Of a stretch of DNA of 64,000 nucleotides, positions 15,609 through 24,818 are shown piece after piece; positions within the stretch are counted from its first letter, which is position 1; each line of letters begins with the position of its first letter. Source of the stretch: Paenibacillus eucommiae (GTDB lineage: Bacteria > Bacillota > Bacilli > Paenibacillales > NBRC-103111); NCBI RefSeq assembly GCF_017874215.1, contig NZ_JAGGLB010000008.1:1-64000 (forward strand). Direction: 5' to 3'. Below the pieces are notes generated by a model. That model saw only the letters and a program-made list of their open reading frames with translations, was not told the origin of the DNA and ran no database searches. The translations under genes and the position numbers were made by a program.

Positions 15609-18600
15609 CTATTCAAATCGTTCATTTCGCTCCCTTTCATGTTTCAACTCCCACTCACGTTCTAAACGAATTTCCTCAACAAATATCCTTTCTTCCTGTA
15701 TAGCCCAATCCCTAATAATAGGATCTTCATGGTTTTGAAGTTCTAACAACAACGGTAATCGGGTCTGTAGTATCTCTGACCGTGACCCACTCCATGACGT
15801 TGGCCTAAAGGTTGACTTTAACTTGTTTAAAATGAGAATTGGATCAGAGGAGTTATCAATTAAATTCATTGCAAGTGGGGTCCACTGCAGACCAGTGCCA
15901 AAATTTCTATATGGTACAATAACTGACACGGCTACTGGATACCTTGTGGTAGGATCAACATTACACCATCTTAGGATAACTTCATCTTTAATAGCTAATA
16001 TCGGATTACGTTGCGTTGCAATATCCTCTGAGAACAATTGGGCTATCCGATAATTTAGATGATCGCTTTTGCCAAGGAAAACATCCATGAAGACTAATGC
16101 ATTTGAAGAAGCTAGTGAATATAAACTTTGATCATAATCTGTAGTGGAAATATCATAATTTTCCAATGCTATCGCAATTTTCGTAAGAACTATGCGAGCG
16201 TTTTCGGTCCCGGCTTCGTTATCGAAACAACAGTCGATAATGTTTGCTAGTGTATAGTCCTTTCGCAAAGCGTTCTTACGAGAAAATGTATAGTGGACGA
16301 GTAATTCTTGTCCTAATGTAGCAATTAATTCGCTAACATCATTTTTTGTCTTTCCATGAAGTCTCATTTGAAGAATATCAATAGCAACATCTATACCTTC
16401 ACTCTGGGAAGATATTTTTCTCAACAATTCACAAATATCGATATCATCAATTGTTTCATGTGTTTTCCCGTAGGCTAAATTTCCATATTGCCAAATTGGT
16501 GCGTCCCCAAGTTCAAGTGATTGCATAAGCCGGGATACCCCTTTTTGGGTGATGTCTACGCTGGTTTGGATAAACGGAAATGCAACAGATAAAACCTTAT
16601 TAGTAATAGCTTCGTCTAACAAAGCCTCGGACAGAGTAGTATTTGTTTTAGAAAGTGTATTTAAAAAACCTCTAAGTAACTGGTAATTACGTCTAGATTC
16701 ATCAATTAACAATAATTGACCCAAGATATCATCCCAAATATCTCTTGGATCATCATTTCCTTCTGCTAAACCTTGTCCGAAATCAAATATCCTTATGCCA
16801 TCATTACTTAAAAGCTCGGGTAATAGCTCGTTAAAAATATTCATTTGTGTTCTAATTTTGCGTCCAAATGAACGAGTTTTTTCTTCTACCAGTGCATAAA
16901 TATCGCTTGCGTTCTCATCATCAACTGTATCGACCAAGTCAAGTGTAGTTCTAGTCCCAGATAGAGTGTATAATTTGATTTGATCTAAAAGATTAATCGG
17001 CTCTAAAAGGTCGGCTAATTTATCCAATCTAGATATTATATCCAGTTTCATATTCTTTCCATCATACCGTTTAGTACTCTTAACAGTAACCCATCCCTCA
17101 CTCCAACTAACCTTTGCCGAAATGGTTCTTACAGCAGTCTCCAATTCATCATACATGGCAGCCCTTGTCCATAGACCTCGGAACTTCTTAGCCAAAAGAC
17201 TCATAAGTTTAATTGAAGCAGGATTTTCAGAAACGGCCACTGTTACGACGTAATCAAGAAATAATTTATACCATTCCTTTATATCTTCTTTATTTTTCGG
17301 TGAATACCCAAAATCTCTTGCGTGAGCACCAAATTCAAAATTGTATGGAGAACTAAAATGCCAAGACTCTAATGCCGCACTTAACAATGAAACGCCCAAG
17401 TTTACTCGAACTTCAGATTCAGATTCTATTAATCTAGAAATAAGATTTAATCTTTGTACAGGAGTAGCGTGAGTACCGGATAAATAGATATAAAAAAGCG
17501 AATTTAATAAACTTCTTATTGAATCAGTGTTTTCATTTGAATTTTCCGACAATGCAAATTGGCACAGAAGATGGGTAGATCTCTCGAATAATTCTTGATC
17601 ATATGCTATAGATCTAAGAAGTCGTGTGAAATATCTAAAATGATTATTTTTTCGAGTGAAAAAATATTCATCGTCTTTTTGATTAACAACATTCTCAATA
17701 GTAAAGAGGATTAACGCAGGATCCACCGGAGCGATATTTCTAAACAAGTTAATACCAAGTTCATCTAAATTTCTAATATCTCGTAAAATGCCTGTATCAG
17801 ACAGCCAATCGCGTACAATTTCTTTTGCAGCAGCACAATTATGAAGGTAACCTAGTCGTCTAGAGAAGGAAGTTAACAACCTCTCAGAACCTCCACTTAG
17901 AAAAATTTTAGTGATATCGCTATTCGGGATGTTTTCCAATGCTCTTGCGGCAAGACGGTTAGCAACTGCGTGAGGTAAAACAGCTCTCCAATTACTTCTT
18001 TGTTGTACAAGATCACGACGTTTCAATTCACTAATATTTTCGTAAAGTTCTCGAACACTCATTTCTAATAAGGATCCCAAGAGCGTAAGTTCAGTATTTT
18101 CGTCTTCTCCAGTTCTGCAATCGAATGAATACACAAGGGAACAAACTTCTGCTGCTTTTTGTAATTTACTGTCTGGTATATTTCGTTGAAAAAATAATCT
18201 TTCAAATAATTCTTGGTCTCTTAGCCTGGAAATATCCTCTCCTCTTTCAATAGTTCTTGCTAGGGTGATAGCAATACGTGCATTTCCACCGGAGAATTCA
18301 GCTATTGTACGTACGCTTACTTGGCTAATGTGACCAAATCGTGCAAGCATAACCTTTTCAATTAATTCAACTGAAGCTGGTTCAAGATGATATACTTCTG
18401 TTTCTTCAGGTTGATCTTCTCTGACGTCATACTCAATTGTAATCAAACTAATTAGACTTCCTGCCGCTGAACATATGGAGGTTAATCGTCTATGCAAATC
18501 TGGTGGACAATTATCAATAACAAGTACAATTGGGTTTTGTAGGGCAATTAATCTCTCAGCAAAATTTCTTGGGTCTGGAAAGGGACTGTCACTACTGTCA

Positions 18601-19412
18601 GAGTAAAATACTTGAGATCGATTTAATGGCTTTTCACAGATTCGTTCATCAAACAAAGCTTGTATCAGTCGAGTTTTACCCACTCCAGACAACCCAACTA
18701 AACGAACCGAGGACCCTGGCCGGATAAGTATATTTTTAAGTTCATTTATACCATCTACTATGGAGATACCTTCTGGATTTGTATTTGTGGCATTATATAA
18801 TCGAACATGTGCATCAGTAATGTACTCTTCTTCAATACCTCCGGGACAGTTAGCCCAATTGTCGTATGTTTTCCATCCATGAATTGGTCGTCCGATTTTT
18901 TCTCTTACCCATAGAACAAGTGCGGGATGTGTACGAACCCACCCAGCCACTCGTTCACGGTCGTAGAAATCAAGCTTGATTCGTGAAGAATTTGCGTAAT
19001 CAGATACTGCATGCTGCATCGCTGCTTTTCTATTTCTTAATGATAAGTCCGATGTTGATCCTTGACTACTAACAATAATATAGGCTCCATCGGTATCTGC
19101 TAAATCTTTAATTACTTGTCTAAGTTCACCTTCTGGACGCATTTCAGAGATAATTTCAGAACGTGGCATATCAGGTTTTTTCACTTGAAATCCTGTACCT
19201 GACCTTGGTATAAAACTGTCATTATGTAAAGCAGCAGTTATCTCAACACGCACATCAAGCCCACCATCACTTGCATTTTGATGGCCACCCCAAGTAACCC
19301 CAGCGACAGGTAAACCTGCAGAACGCAACTCTGCTTCGCAAAGAAGGCCAACAAGTGATCTAAGATCTGTATCGTTTAATTCTTTTATATCATTACCTGT
19401 AATTTCAATCAT
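15609..19412 (-). CDS. STAND NTPase with N-terminal Mrr-like nuclease domain (Avs-like)
   Basis: A very large 1267-aa protein. Residues ~10-170 look like an Mrr/PD-(D/E)XK nuclease: an early Glu (LLCEAELR), DGGLDVRVE (Asp 53), then GFQVKK (Gln 76-x-Lys 78). Residues ~225-520 form a STAND-type NTPase with Walker A GLSGVGKT (240-247), Walker B IVLVIDNCPPD (~294-304) and an ARxx-like winged-helix part. The remaining ~700 residues are helical-repeat-like and would be the sensor. Such nuclease-NTPase-sensor proteins (Avs and relatives) detect phage proteins and then degrade DNA, so anti-phage abortive defence is likely. The ATG is preceded by AGGAGG. It is encoded alone and opposite to the array, bounded by decayed genes, consistent with transposon cargo. 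Confidence 0.75.
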   Translation of the reverse strand: MIEITGNDIKELNDTDLRSLVGLLCEAELRSAGLPVAGVTWGGHQNASDGGLDVRVEITAALHNDSFIPRSGTGFQVKKPDMPRSEIISEMRPEGELRQVIKDLADTDGAYIIVSSQGSTSDLSLRNRKAAMQHAVSDYANSSRIKLDFYDRERVAGWVRTHPALVLWVREKIGRPIHGWKTYDNWANCPGGIEEEYITDAHVRLYNATNTNPEGISIVDGINELKNILIRPGSSVRLVGLSGVGKTRLIQALFDERICEKPLNRSQVFYSDSSDSPFPDPRNFAERLIALQNPIVLVIDNCPPDLHRRLTSICSAAGSLISLITIEYDVREDQPEETEVYHLEPASVELIEKVMLARFGHISQVSVRTIAEFSGGNARIAITLARTIERGEDISRLRDQELFERLFFQRNIPDSKLQKAAEVCSLVYSFDCRTGEDENTELTLLGSLLEMSVRELYENISELKRRDLVQQRSNWRAVLPHAVANRLAARALENIPNSDITKIFLSGGSERLLTSFSRRLGYLHNCAAAKEIVRDWLSDTGILRDIRNLDELGINLFRNIAPVDPALILFTIENVVNQKDDEYFFTRKNNHFRYFTRLLRSIAYDQELFERSTHLLCQFALSENSNENTDSIRSLLNSLFYIYLSGTHATPVQRLNLISRLIESESEVRVNLGVSLLSAALESWHFSSPYNFEFGAHARDFGYSPKNKEDIKEWYKLFLDYVVTVAVSENPASIKLMSLLAKKFRGLWTRAAMYDELETAVRTISAKVSWSEGWVTVKSTKRYDGKNMKLDIISRLDKLADLLEPINLLDQIKLYTLSGTRTTLDLVDTVDDENASDIYALVEEKTRSFGRKIRTQMNIFNELLPELLSNDGIRIFDFGQGLAEGNDDPRDIWDDILGQLLLIDESRRNYQLLRGFLNTLSKTNTTLSEALLDEAITNKVLSVAFPFIQTSVDITQKGVSRLMQSLELGDAPIWQYGNLAYGKTHETIDDIDICELLRKISSQSEGIDVAIDILQMRLHGKTKNDVSELIATLGQELLVHYTFSRKNALRKDYTLANIIDCCFDNEAGTENARIVLTKIAIALENYDISTTDYDQSLYSLASSNALVFMDVFLGKSDHLNYRIAQLFSEDIATQRNPILAIKDEVILRWCNVDPTTRYPVAVSVIVPYRNFGTGLQWTPLAMNLIDNSSDPILILNKLKSTFRPTSWSGSRSEILQTRLPLLLELQNHEDPIIRDWAIQEERIFVEEIRLEREWELKHERERNERFE

Positions 19413-19742
19413 ACTAAACCTCCTATATATCTAAATAATTTGGCATCACTTACCGATATATCATGATTCATATTCTGCTTTATCCTAGGGACTCCAACGA
19501 GTGGATCTAGTAACTGTTATTTAGCATGATGTATGATTATATTTTAAGCGATTTTATGAAAGAACGATCAAATTTTATTGGTTAGAATCCTAGTATATAA
19601 TGAAAATTAGAAAGCTGTCTGATATCTATTAATTAAAATCTTAATAAAGTGCTTTTCGATATTATAATCACGCTACAGCTTATTTAAATTGAATCAGAGA
19701 TAGATTTTTTCCACCTCCTACGAGGAGCCAACTAGCTTTTTG
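19413..19742. other. AT-rich intergenic stretch upstream of the STAND gene
   Basis: 330 bp with no open frame of note. It should carry the STAND promoter on the minus strand. I could not pick a convincing -35/-10 pair or any repeat. Confidence 0.4.
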
Positions 19743-20013
19743 CGCCAGATGAAAATTTCTGACCCGACACGTAGCACGAATTCAGTTTTTGAAGCAGCTG
19801 AGGTACTATTTTATCGATACTGGGACAAAATGCTGTTACGTCGTGTTCAAGTGATGCTTAGCAATCTTTGTGGCAGGTAAAGCCCAGAGCACTCGAAAAG
19901 TCACCGATAAAATAAAGGATCGGTTTGGCAGTACAGCCATAGTGATGGCATCTTCACTTACAACTTCTGGCCAGGCAATGGAGAGATCGCAAAAAATTGG
20001 AGGACATTATTAA
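19743..20013 (+). pseudogene. C-terminal remnant of a Y-family DNA polymerase (UvrX-like)
   Basis: Two frames joined by a shift near 19880 read VFEAAEVLFYRYWDKMLLRR...MLSNL, then KIKDRFGSTAIVMASSLTTS...RSQKIGGHY with a stop. This is the little-finger end of UvrX/YqjW-type error-prone polymerases, which commonly end in IGGHY(K). The palm and catalytic domains are absent. Confidence 0.7.
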
Positions 20014-20322
20014 GAGCAAGAAACTGAAAGGCAATGGTTTGTGGGAGTCAAGCCTTTTGATGCTCCCACAGCATCATGAGCAATCTATTAAACAACTACA
20101 GGCGACCAAGGCTAAAAACAGCCCGAGCTCGACGAGCAAGAATTGGAGCTGGTATCAGCAGCACTTCGGGAATCGATGAAAAGAAATGTGCCCGTCAAAC
20201 TGACTATTTTCGGATAATTCGAGAACCGCTTTGTATAAGGTACTGTATTACAAGTGGAGGCGCAACGCTTTAAATTAAATACAATCGATTCCTATGATGG
20301 GATGGAGGGGAGGGAAGGATAG
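19997..20322 (+). pseudogene. YolD-like protein gene, broken
   Basis: Begins at TTG inside the end of the polymerase remnant, the usual uvrX-yolD overlap. The first frame reads SKKLKGNGLWESSLLMLPQH. After a shift near 20120 another frame reads LDEQELELVSAALRESM...VPVKLTIFG, followed by a stop, then FENRFV, a stop, then GTVLQVEAQRFKLNTID. At least one frameshift and two nonsense codons make it non-functional. Confidence 0.7.
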
Positions 20323-20390
20323 GAATAGCCCATGTACTCAAAGCAGAGTTTACTCATCTGTGGGGAATGATCAAGACATAGAAAAACGAA

Positions 20391-20426
20391 AAAGGCCTGA
20401 GGATGCTTCCATTCAGGCCTTTCTTT
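20391..20426 (+). terminator. Terminator-like hairpin after the yolD remnant
   Basis: AAAGGCCTGA (20391) pairs perfectly with TCAGGCCTTT (20413), followed by CTTTG. It is probably the surviving terminator of the decayed operon. Confidence 0.75.
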
Positions 20427-20559
20427 GTACCAGTGCTTCTGGATTTAGATTTATTCTAGCATGGAGCGGACTGGTTGTCTACGCAAATATTTAACGACTT
20501 AATGTATCGTCATGTTTCGTATAATTAAATGGTTTAACAAAACATCTGATTTATGAAAG

Positions 20560-20603
20560 GGAAAGACAGACACCTTATTTTCTCTAGGTGTCTGTCTTTT
20601 CCT
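20560..20603. terminator. Terminator downstream of the XRE regulator gene
   Basis: GGAAAGACAGACACCT pairs with AGGTGTCTGTCTTTTCC (one bulge). T/A-rich flanks are on both sides, so it can serve the minus-strand regulator that ends at 20617. Confidence 0.8.
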
Positions 20604-20616
20604 TTTACGTTTTCGA

Positions 20617-20961
20617 CTAATTTTCTTCAATTATCTCAGTAATAAACCATTTCACTTTTTTTATGTCTTTCTTATCTAACGGCCAAAGCAGCTCATTAAT
20701 TTGATTCATTAAGATCTCTTTTTCGCCTTTAGAAGAACGAAGGTTCTTTTCAAACAAAAACAATTCGTGTGTCTGGACTTGGAGAGAATTAGCTATTTTT
20801 TGAAGGTTCAGTAACGAAACATTTTTCTCCGCACGTTCAATACCACCAATATATGAAAAATGAAAACCTGCCAATTCACCCAATTGTTCTTGAGTGAGAC
20901 CTTTTTGTTTTCTAATGTCCCTAATTCGATGGCCTACTAATTTGAGAATTTGGTTTTCCAT
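20617..20961 (-). CDS. XRE-family transcriptional regulator
   Basis: 114 aa from the ATG at 20961, which has AGAGGTG upstream. Residues ~8-62 form a Cro/CI-type helix-turn-helix (RIRDIRKQKGLTQEQLGELA, then IGGIERAEKNVSL). A helical tail follows, ending ITEIIEEN. It is divergent from the two small genes at 21.1-21.8 kb and from the tns operon, so it may control expression of the transposon genes. That role is inferred only from position. Confidence 0.82.
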   Translation of the reverse strand: MENQILKLVGHRIRDIRKQKGLTQEQLGELAGFHFSYIGGIERAEKNVSLLNLQKIANSLQVQTHELFLFEKNLRSSKGEKEILMNQINELLWPLDKKDIKKVKWFITEIIEEN

Positions 20962-21099
20962 GATTACACCTCTAATGTCAGTGTAAACAATGGAATTGCA
21001 GGGGGACACCGACTGTTAAATATCATATTTTTATTTTGATACATATAAGTATTAATATTAAATTATTTGGTTATACATGTAGTAAAGGAGGGATAAAAC

Positions 21100-21441
21100 A
21101 TGAAAAAAAACAATGAATCAAAACTTCAATTTGGTTTGGCCCAAATAACACCTGAAGGGCTTTTATTTGAAGAACGCTCCTACACGAACGAAGCAATGAT
21201 ACGATGCGGCTGGTTTGAGCATGCATCCATTTATGGTGCATGGGAGATCCCTATATTATTTCATTCACAAATTCATAATGAAGTACTACTATTTGATTTA
21301 CAATCCATCGAAGTCGCTACTAGTACAGAAGTGTCTGCTCTACAGGATAGTAGGGAAAGCCATTTATTAAACACCTATCAAGATAATCTTCAAGAGTTAA
21401 TACTAATATTTCAGAAACATGAAATAAACAGATGGAATTAA
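21100..21441 (+). CDS. Small transposon-associated protein, paralogue 1
   Basis: 113 aa, no known family. It shares a clear pattern with the next gene: L/IQFGLA-x2-T-x2-GL-x-F, then a WFE motif, YGAWEIPILF, a hydrophobic LLFDLQSIEVAT block and a helical end. The order of short beta strands resembles the beta-barrel C-terminal domain of Mu/TnsB-type transposases; this is a weak visual likeness only. The start ATG has AAAGGAGGG upstream. It lies between two HTH regulators and just before tnsA. Confidence 0.7.
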   Translation: MKKNNESKLQFGLAQITPEGLLFEERSYTNEAMIRCGWFEHASIYGAWEIPILFHSQIHNEVLLFDLQSIEVATSTEVSALQDSRESHLLNTYQDNLQELILIFQKHEINRWN

Positions 21442-21489
21442 CATTATTTCATTAAAATAATTTCAATAAATGGAGGTTTGTTTAACTTG

Positions 21490-21816
21490 ATGTTAAATAA
21501 AATTCAATTTGGTTTGGCTACTGTCACTTCACATGGTTTAAAATTCCGTAATAAATTGTTTTCAAACTCATTAATGATTAAAAATAACTGGTTTGAAAAT
21601 GTAGCTTTGTACGGAGAATGGCAAGTTCCAATATTGTATCGCCAGTCTGATCTAACTGAAATCATGCTATTTGATTTAAATGAAATAGAAGTTGCGACAT
21701 CCATTGATGAACCAAAAATCGTCAGCGAAGAGTATATCCAAGGATATTTTGAAGCAATAAAAAATATTAAAGAACAATTATCTCAACAATCCAAATCTAT
21801 TAAGAATAGAAATTAG
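21490..21816 (+). CDS. Small transposon-associated protein, paralogue 2
   Basis: A paralogue of the preceding gene, ~40% identical by eye over the first 75 residues (KIQFGLATVTSHGLKF, NNWFENVALYGEWQVPILY, EIMLFDLNEIEVAT). It starts at the ATG at 21490 or the in-frame TTG at 21487; GGAGG lies ~10 bases upstream. The last 30 residues are a Gln/Lys-rich helix. The gap to the first paralogue is ~48 bp, so they probably form an operon. The tandem copies suggest duplication and possibly a heterodimer. Confidence 0.68.
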   Translation: MLNKIQFGLATVTSHGLKFRNKLFSNSLMIKNNWFENVALYGEWQVPILYRQSDLTEIMLFDLNEIEVATSIDEPKIVSEEYIQGYFEAIKNIKEQLSQQSKSIKNRN

Positions 21817-21865
21817 TTTAGTAGTTCATCTGAGTTAATTAGTAATACCCTACAAATCGTTAATT

Positions 21866-22075
21866 TCAAGAAATGATCTCAATAAGGTCCGTGTGAAGTG
21901 CTTGTGATATGTCATATAAAACATGTAACTGAACTTTATGGCGTCCTTTTTCAATATTAGTAACTGAGGCTCTTGAAAGCCCGATGATTTTCCCAATGTC
22001 ACCTTGTGTAAGTCCTTGGGCTTTTCGTAAAGCTCGTATTTTATTGCCTATCTGAATGTAAATTGTGTGTTCCAT
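21866..22075 (-). CDS. Small XRE-family regulator
   Basis: 69 aa, almost entirely a helix-turn-helix (KIRALRKAQGLTQGDIGKII, then SRASVTNIEKGRH). The ATG has AGGAGGAGA upstream. It is divergent from tnsA with ~140 bp between them, which must contain both promoters. It is the best candidate for a repressor of the tns operon. It belongs to a different HTH subtype from the 114-aa regulator at 20.6 kb. Confidence 0.82.
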   Translation of the reverse strand: MEHTIYIQIGNKIRALRKAQGLTQGDIGKIIGLSRASVTNIEKGRHKVQLHVLYDISQALHTDLIEIIS

Positions 22076-22217
22076 AGGTCTATCTCCTCCTATTTGTTTC
22101 TAAATATCATTATTGACAGATTAATAGATTGATAGACTACACTAATGAGGCAGTTAATTTTTTTGTATATGTTTATAATTCTAAATTTATGGAGAAGAAA
22201 ACTAATAGGTGATGACA

Positions 22218-22886
22218 ATGTATAATCCAATCAGACTTCCACGTAACAAGCATTACGGCAGTAATTATTGGGAAGGTATAAGTTTCAAATATGATCGTAT
22301 CGTTTCTTCATACAGTAATTTAGAATATGATAATTGGATACTAATTGAAACTGATCCTGAAATCATTGATTATTGTGAACAACCATGCAAAGTAAATTTT
22401 GTGATTGGTGGGAAGTTGAAAGGAACGATTTTCGATATGTGGTTGCATCACCGGCTTACTGGTGAAGAGTTTATAGAAGTTAAGTACTCTAATGAACTTA
22501 AGCCTGGGCATAAGAATTATGAAAGGAATGTAGAACAAATCGAAGTTCAAAAAGAATGGTGTGCAGAGCAAGGAGTCAAACACAGTATTAAGACCGAACA
22601 GGATATTCGTAAGAATCGCATTCTTCTCGATAACAAAAAACGCATCTTGTCGTTTGTCAAAGACACCAATATTGCAACATTATCCTTTTCGGAGCAATTT
22701 ATTAAATATCTAACGGATCAACCAACATCTTTTTTTACTATTGCTCAATGGTTACCAGAACTCAACGTTTATCAAATTCACGAATTGATCTTCTGGCATA
22801 TTTATCATGGTAATGTTAAATCAAATATTGAAACAGTGACGCTAGGAAACAATACGGAGGTTTGGACATGTCGAGACAAAAGCTAA
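22218..22886 (+). CDS. tnsA: TnsA-type transposon endonuclease
   Basis: Cuts the 5' ends of the transposon, working with TnsB as a heteromeric transposase. 222 aa from the ATG at 22218, which has AGGTG six bases upstream (a GTG lies at 22209). Catalytic-type residues are seen in TIFDMWLHH (Asp ~73) and FIEVKYS (Glu-x-Lys ~87-89), the PD-(D/E)XK pattern of TnsA. A winged-helix-like C-terminus follows (FFTIAQWLPELNVYQIHELI). The end overlaps tnsB by 19 bp, so translation is probably coupled. Confidence 0.9.
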   Translation: MYNPIRLPRNKHYGSNYWEGISFKYDRIVSSYSNLEYDNWILIETDPEIIDYCEQPCKVNFVIGGKLKGTIFDMWLHHRLTGEEFIEVKYSNELKPGHKNYERNVEQIEVQKEWCAEQGVKHSIKTEQDIRKNRILLDNKKRILSFVKDTNIATLSFSEQFIKYLTDQPTSFFTIAQWLPELNVYQIHELIFWHIYHGNVKSNIETVTLGNNTEVWTCRDKS

Positions 22887-24808
22887 TAGAAAACCCGAAT
22901 ATTTTACCTGAGCAGTTGCATATAGACCTATGGCCATCTGTCGATACTCTATGTTTGAATGGATTTGATCGTAAAATCTTTGATCTAAGAAAAAAAGCAA
23001 TGAAATTATACTTTGAAAACGCACTCACTCAAAAAGAAATTCATGAAATAACAGGTATTGAACCAAGGAATTTAAGAAGGTTAGTGCATAGATGTCTTGC
23101 TTTAAACCCAAATGGTGTAATTTGGGGGTTTAGAGCGCTTATTCCTCAGAAAAAAATTAAAGAGTACACAAAATTAAAGTCCAATAAAGGTCTGAATAAT
23201 AAAGCAAAGACGGGGGAGTTCACTTTATTATTAAAGAAATATCCTAATATAGAGGAAAAGATTGTGAGTCTTTATCTTGGCCGACTTAATAAAGAAGCCA
23301 GGGATCCTGTTATGAGACCAAAGAACATATACAGGCATTTTATTAATTCTTGCAAAGAACAGGCAATCGCAATGAATGAATATCCCTTTAATACAGAGGA
23401 TCAAGGATACCGCTCATTACAAAGGTATTTGAAAAAGGTGAGGGATACTCATTTCGGCAAAGCATCTGAGCGATACGGTACAGATTCTGCTCAAAAAGCA
23501 CAAAACTCAGGAATTGGTGAACAGAACGAACCACAAATCATAAGACCTTACCAAATTGTACAATTTGATGGACACCGAATAGATGCAGTTTTTGCAATTA
23601 AACTTCAAACATTAGCTGGTGATGTTATTTGGACAGTTACTGAGAGAGTATGGATCTTAGCTTTTCTGGATGTTGCTACACGAAACGTATTGGGTAAATA
23701 CATCAGCTTAAATAAGGAATATACAGCAGCTGATGTAATGATATGTGCTCGCAATGCAATTGTTCCAAAAACGAAATTGAATCTAACGATACCGGGCTTA
23801 ACATATCACGATACTGGTGGTTATCCGTCAGAGGTATTCAAGGAGGCGGAATGGGCCACTTGGGAAGCATGCAGTTTAGACAATGCAAAGTCCAATCTTT
23901 CAAAATTAGTAAAGGATAGAATGCATAACCTAATCCGATGTAACACAAATCCTGGACCCGTGGCTAAACCGATGAGAAGACCTTATATTGAACGTTTTTT
24001 TCAAACACTAGAGGAAAATGGATTTCATCGTTCGCCTAGTACAACTGGGAGTCATTTTAAAGATCCACGAAGAAATGAACCCGACAAAAAAGCAATACAA
24101 TTTTACATAAGCCTTGAGCATTTGGAACAACTTAGTGATGTGTTAATTTCAAATTACAATGGAATGCCACATTATGGTCTTGATAATTTGAGTCCATTAC
24201 AAGCAATGGAACAAAGATTAGAACGGGGAATGCTACCAAAAGTAATGTCTGAAAATCTCCGATCGGAGTTATCTTTCTTGCAAATAAATACTTCCAGAAA
24301 AATAAGTGGCAATATTGAAAGCGGCAAACGACCTCACATCTATTATGAAGGAGTAGAATATAGAAACGAAATTTTATCTCATGCAGCTGATTTAATCGGT
24401 ACAAAGTTAGAATTACATGTTTGTGTTGATGATATCAGATTTCTTAAAGCTTACCTTCCAGATGGTAGTGAGTTTGGCATGTTAGTTGCTACTGGAAGGT
24501 GGGGGGTTGTTCCCCACTCTATAAAAATGAGAAAGGAAATCATGAAACTAAAAAGACTAAAAATAATTCACTTCACTGAGCATGATTGTCCAGTCTCAAT
24601 ATATCAAGAGTTTCTGGTAATGGATTCTCAAAATAATAAAAGAAGTGCTAACAAATATGCAATTGTACAACAGGCTAAAAACAAACTTGAGAAAGAAGTG
24701 GAAAAAGAGAGACATCATGTAATGATCGAGCAATATAATCAAAGTATTATGGAGGAAGTAGACGATTCGCTTGTATTGTTAGAACAGTTTAAAACAATTT
24801 CTTTTTAG
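22868..24808 (+). CDS. tnsB: TnsB-type DDE transposase
   Basis: Joins the 3' transposon ends to target DNA and binds the terminal repeats. 646 aa from the ATG at 22868 (ACGGAGG upstream). The N-terminal helix-turn-helix parts at ~35-75 (LTQKEIHEITGIEPRNLRRL) would bind end repeats. The RNase H core has QFDGHRIDAVF (first Asp), YHDTGGYPS (second Asp) and PYIERFFQTLEENG (Glu). A beta-barrel Mu-C-like part follows (IYYEGVEYRNEIL), then a charged helical tail to contact TnsC. Length is typical of the family. Confidence 0.92.
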   Translation: MSRQKLIENPNILPEQLHIDLWPSVDTLCLNGFDRKIFDLRKKAMKLYFENALTQKEIHEITGIEPRNLRRLVHRCLALNPNGVIWGFRALIPQKKIKEYTKLKSNKGLNNKAKTGEFTLLLKKYPNIEEKIVSLYLGRLNKEARDPVMRPKNIYRHFINSCKEQAIAMNEYPFNTEDQGYRSLQRYLKKVRDTHFGKASERYGTDSAQKAQNSGIGEQNEPQIIRPYQIVQFDGHRIDAVFAIKLQTLAGDVIWTVTERVWILAFLDVATRNVLGKYISLNKEYTAADVMICARNAIVPKTKLNLTIPGLTYHDTGGYPSEVFKEAEWATWEACSLDNAKSNLSKLVKDRMHNLIRCNTNPGPVAKPMRRPYIERFFQTLEENGFHRSPSTTGSHFKDPRRNEPDKKAIQFYISLEHLEQLSDVLISNYNGMPHYGLDNLSPLQAMEQRLERGMLPKVMSENLRSELSFLQINTSRKISGNIESGKRPHIYYEGVEYRNEILSHAADLIGTKLELHVCVDDIRFLKAYLPDGSEFGMLVATGRWGVVPHSIKMRKEIMKLKRLKIIHFTEHDCPVSIYQEFLVMDSQNNKRSANKYAIVQQAKNKLEKEVEKERHHVMIEQYNQSIMEEVDDSLVLLEQFKTISF

Positions 24809-24818
24809 AATAGGAGAG

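Noticed and set aside
20617-22075. A toxin-antitoxin pair made by the small paralogues and HTH genes
   Set aside because: The two small proteins are paralogues of each other and do not overlap the HTH genes; no toxin fold is visible. Linkage to tns genes explains them better.
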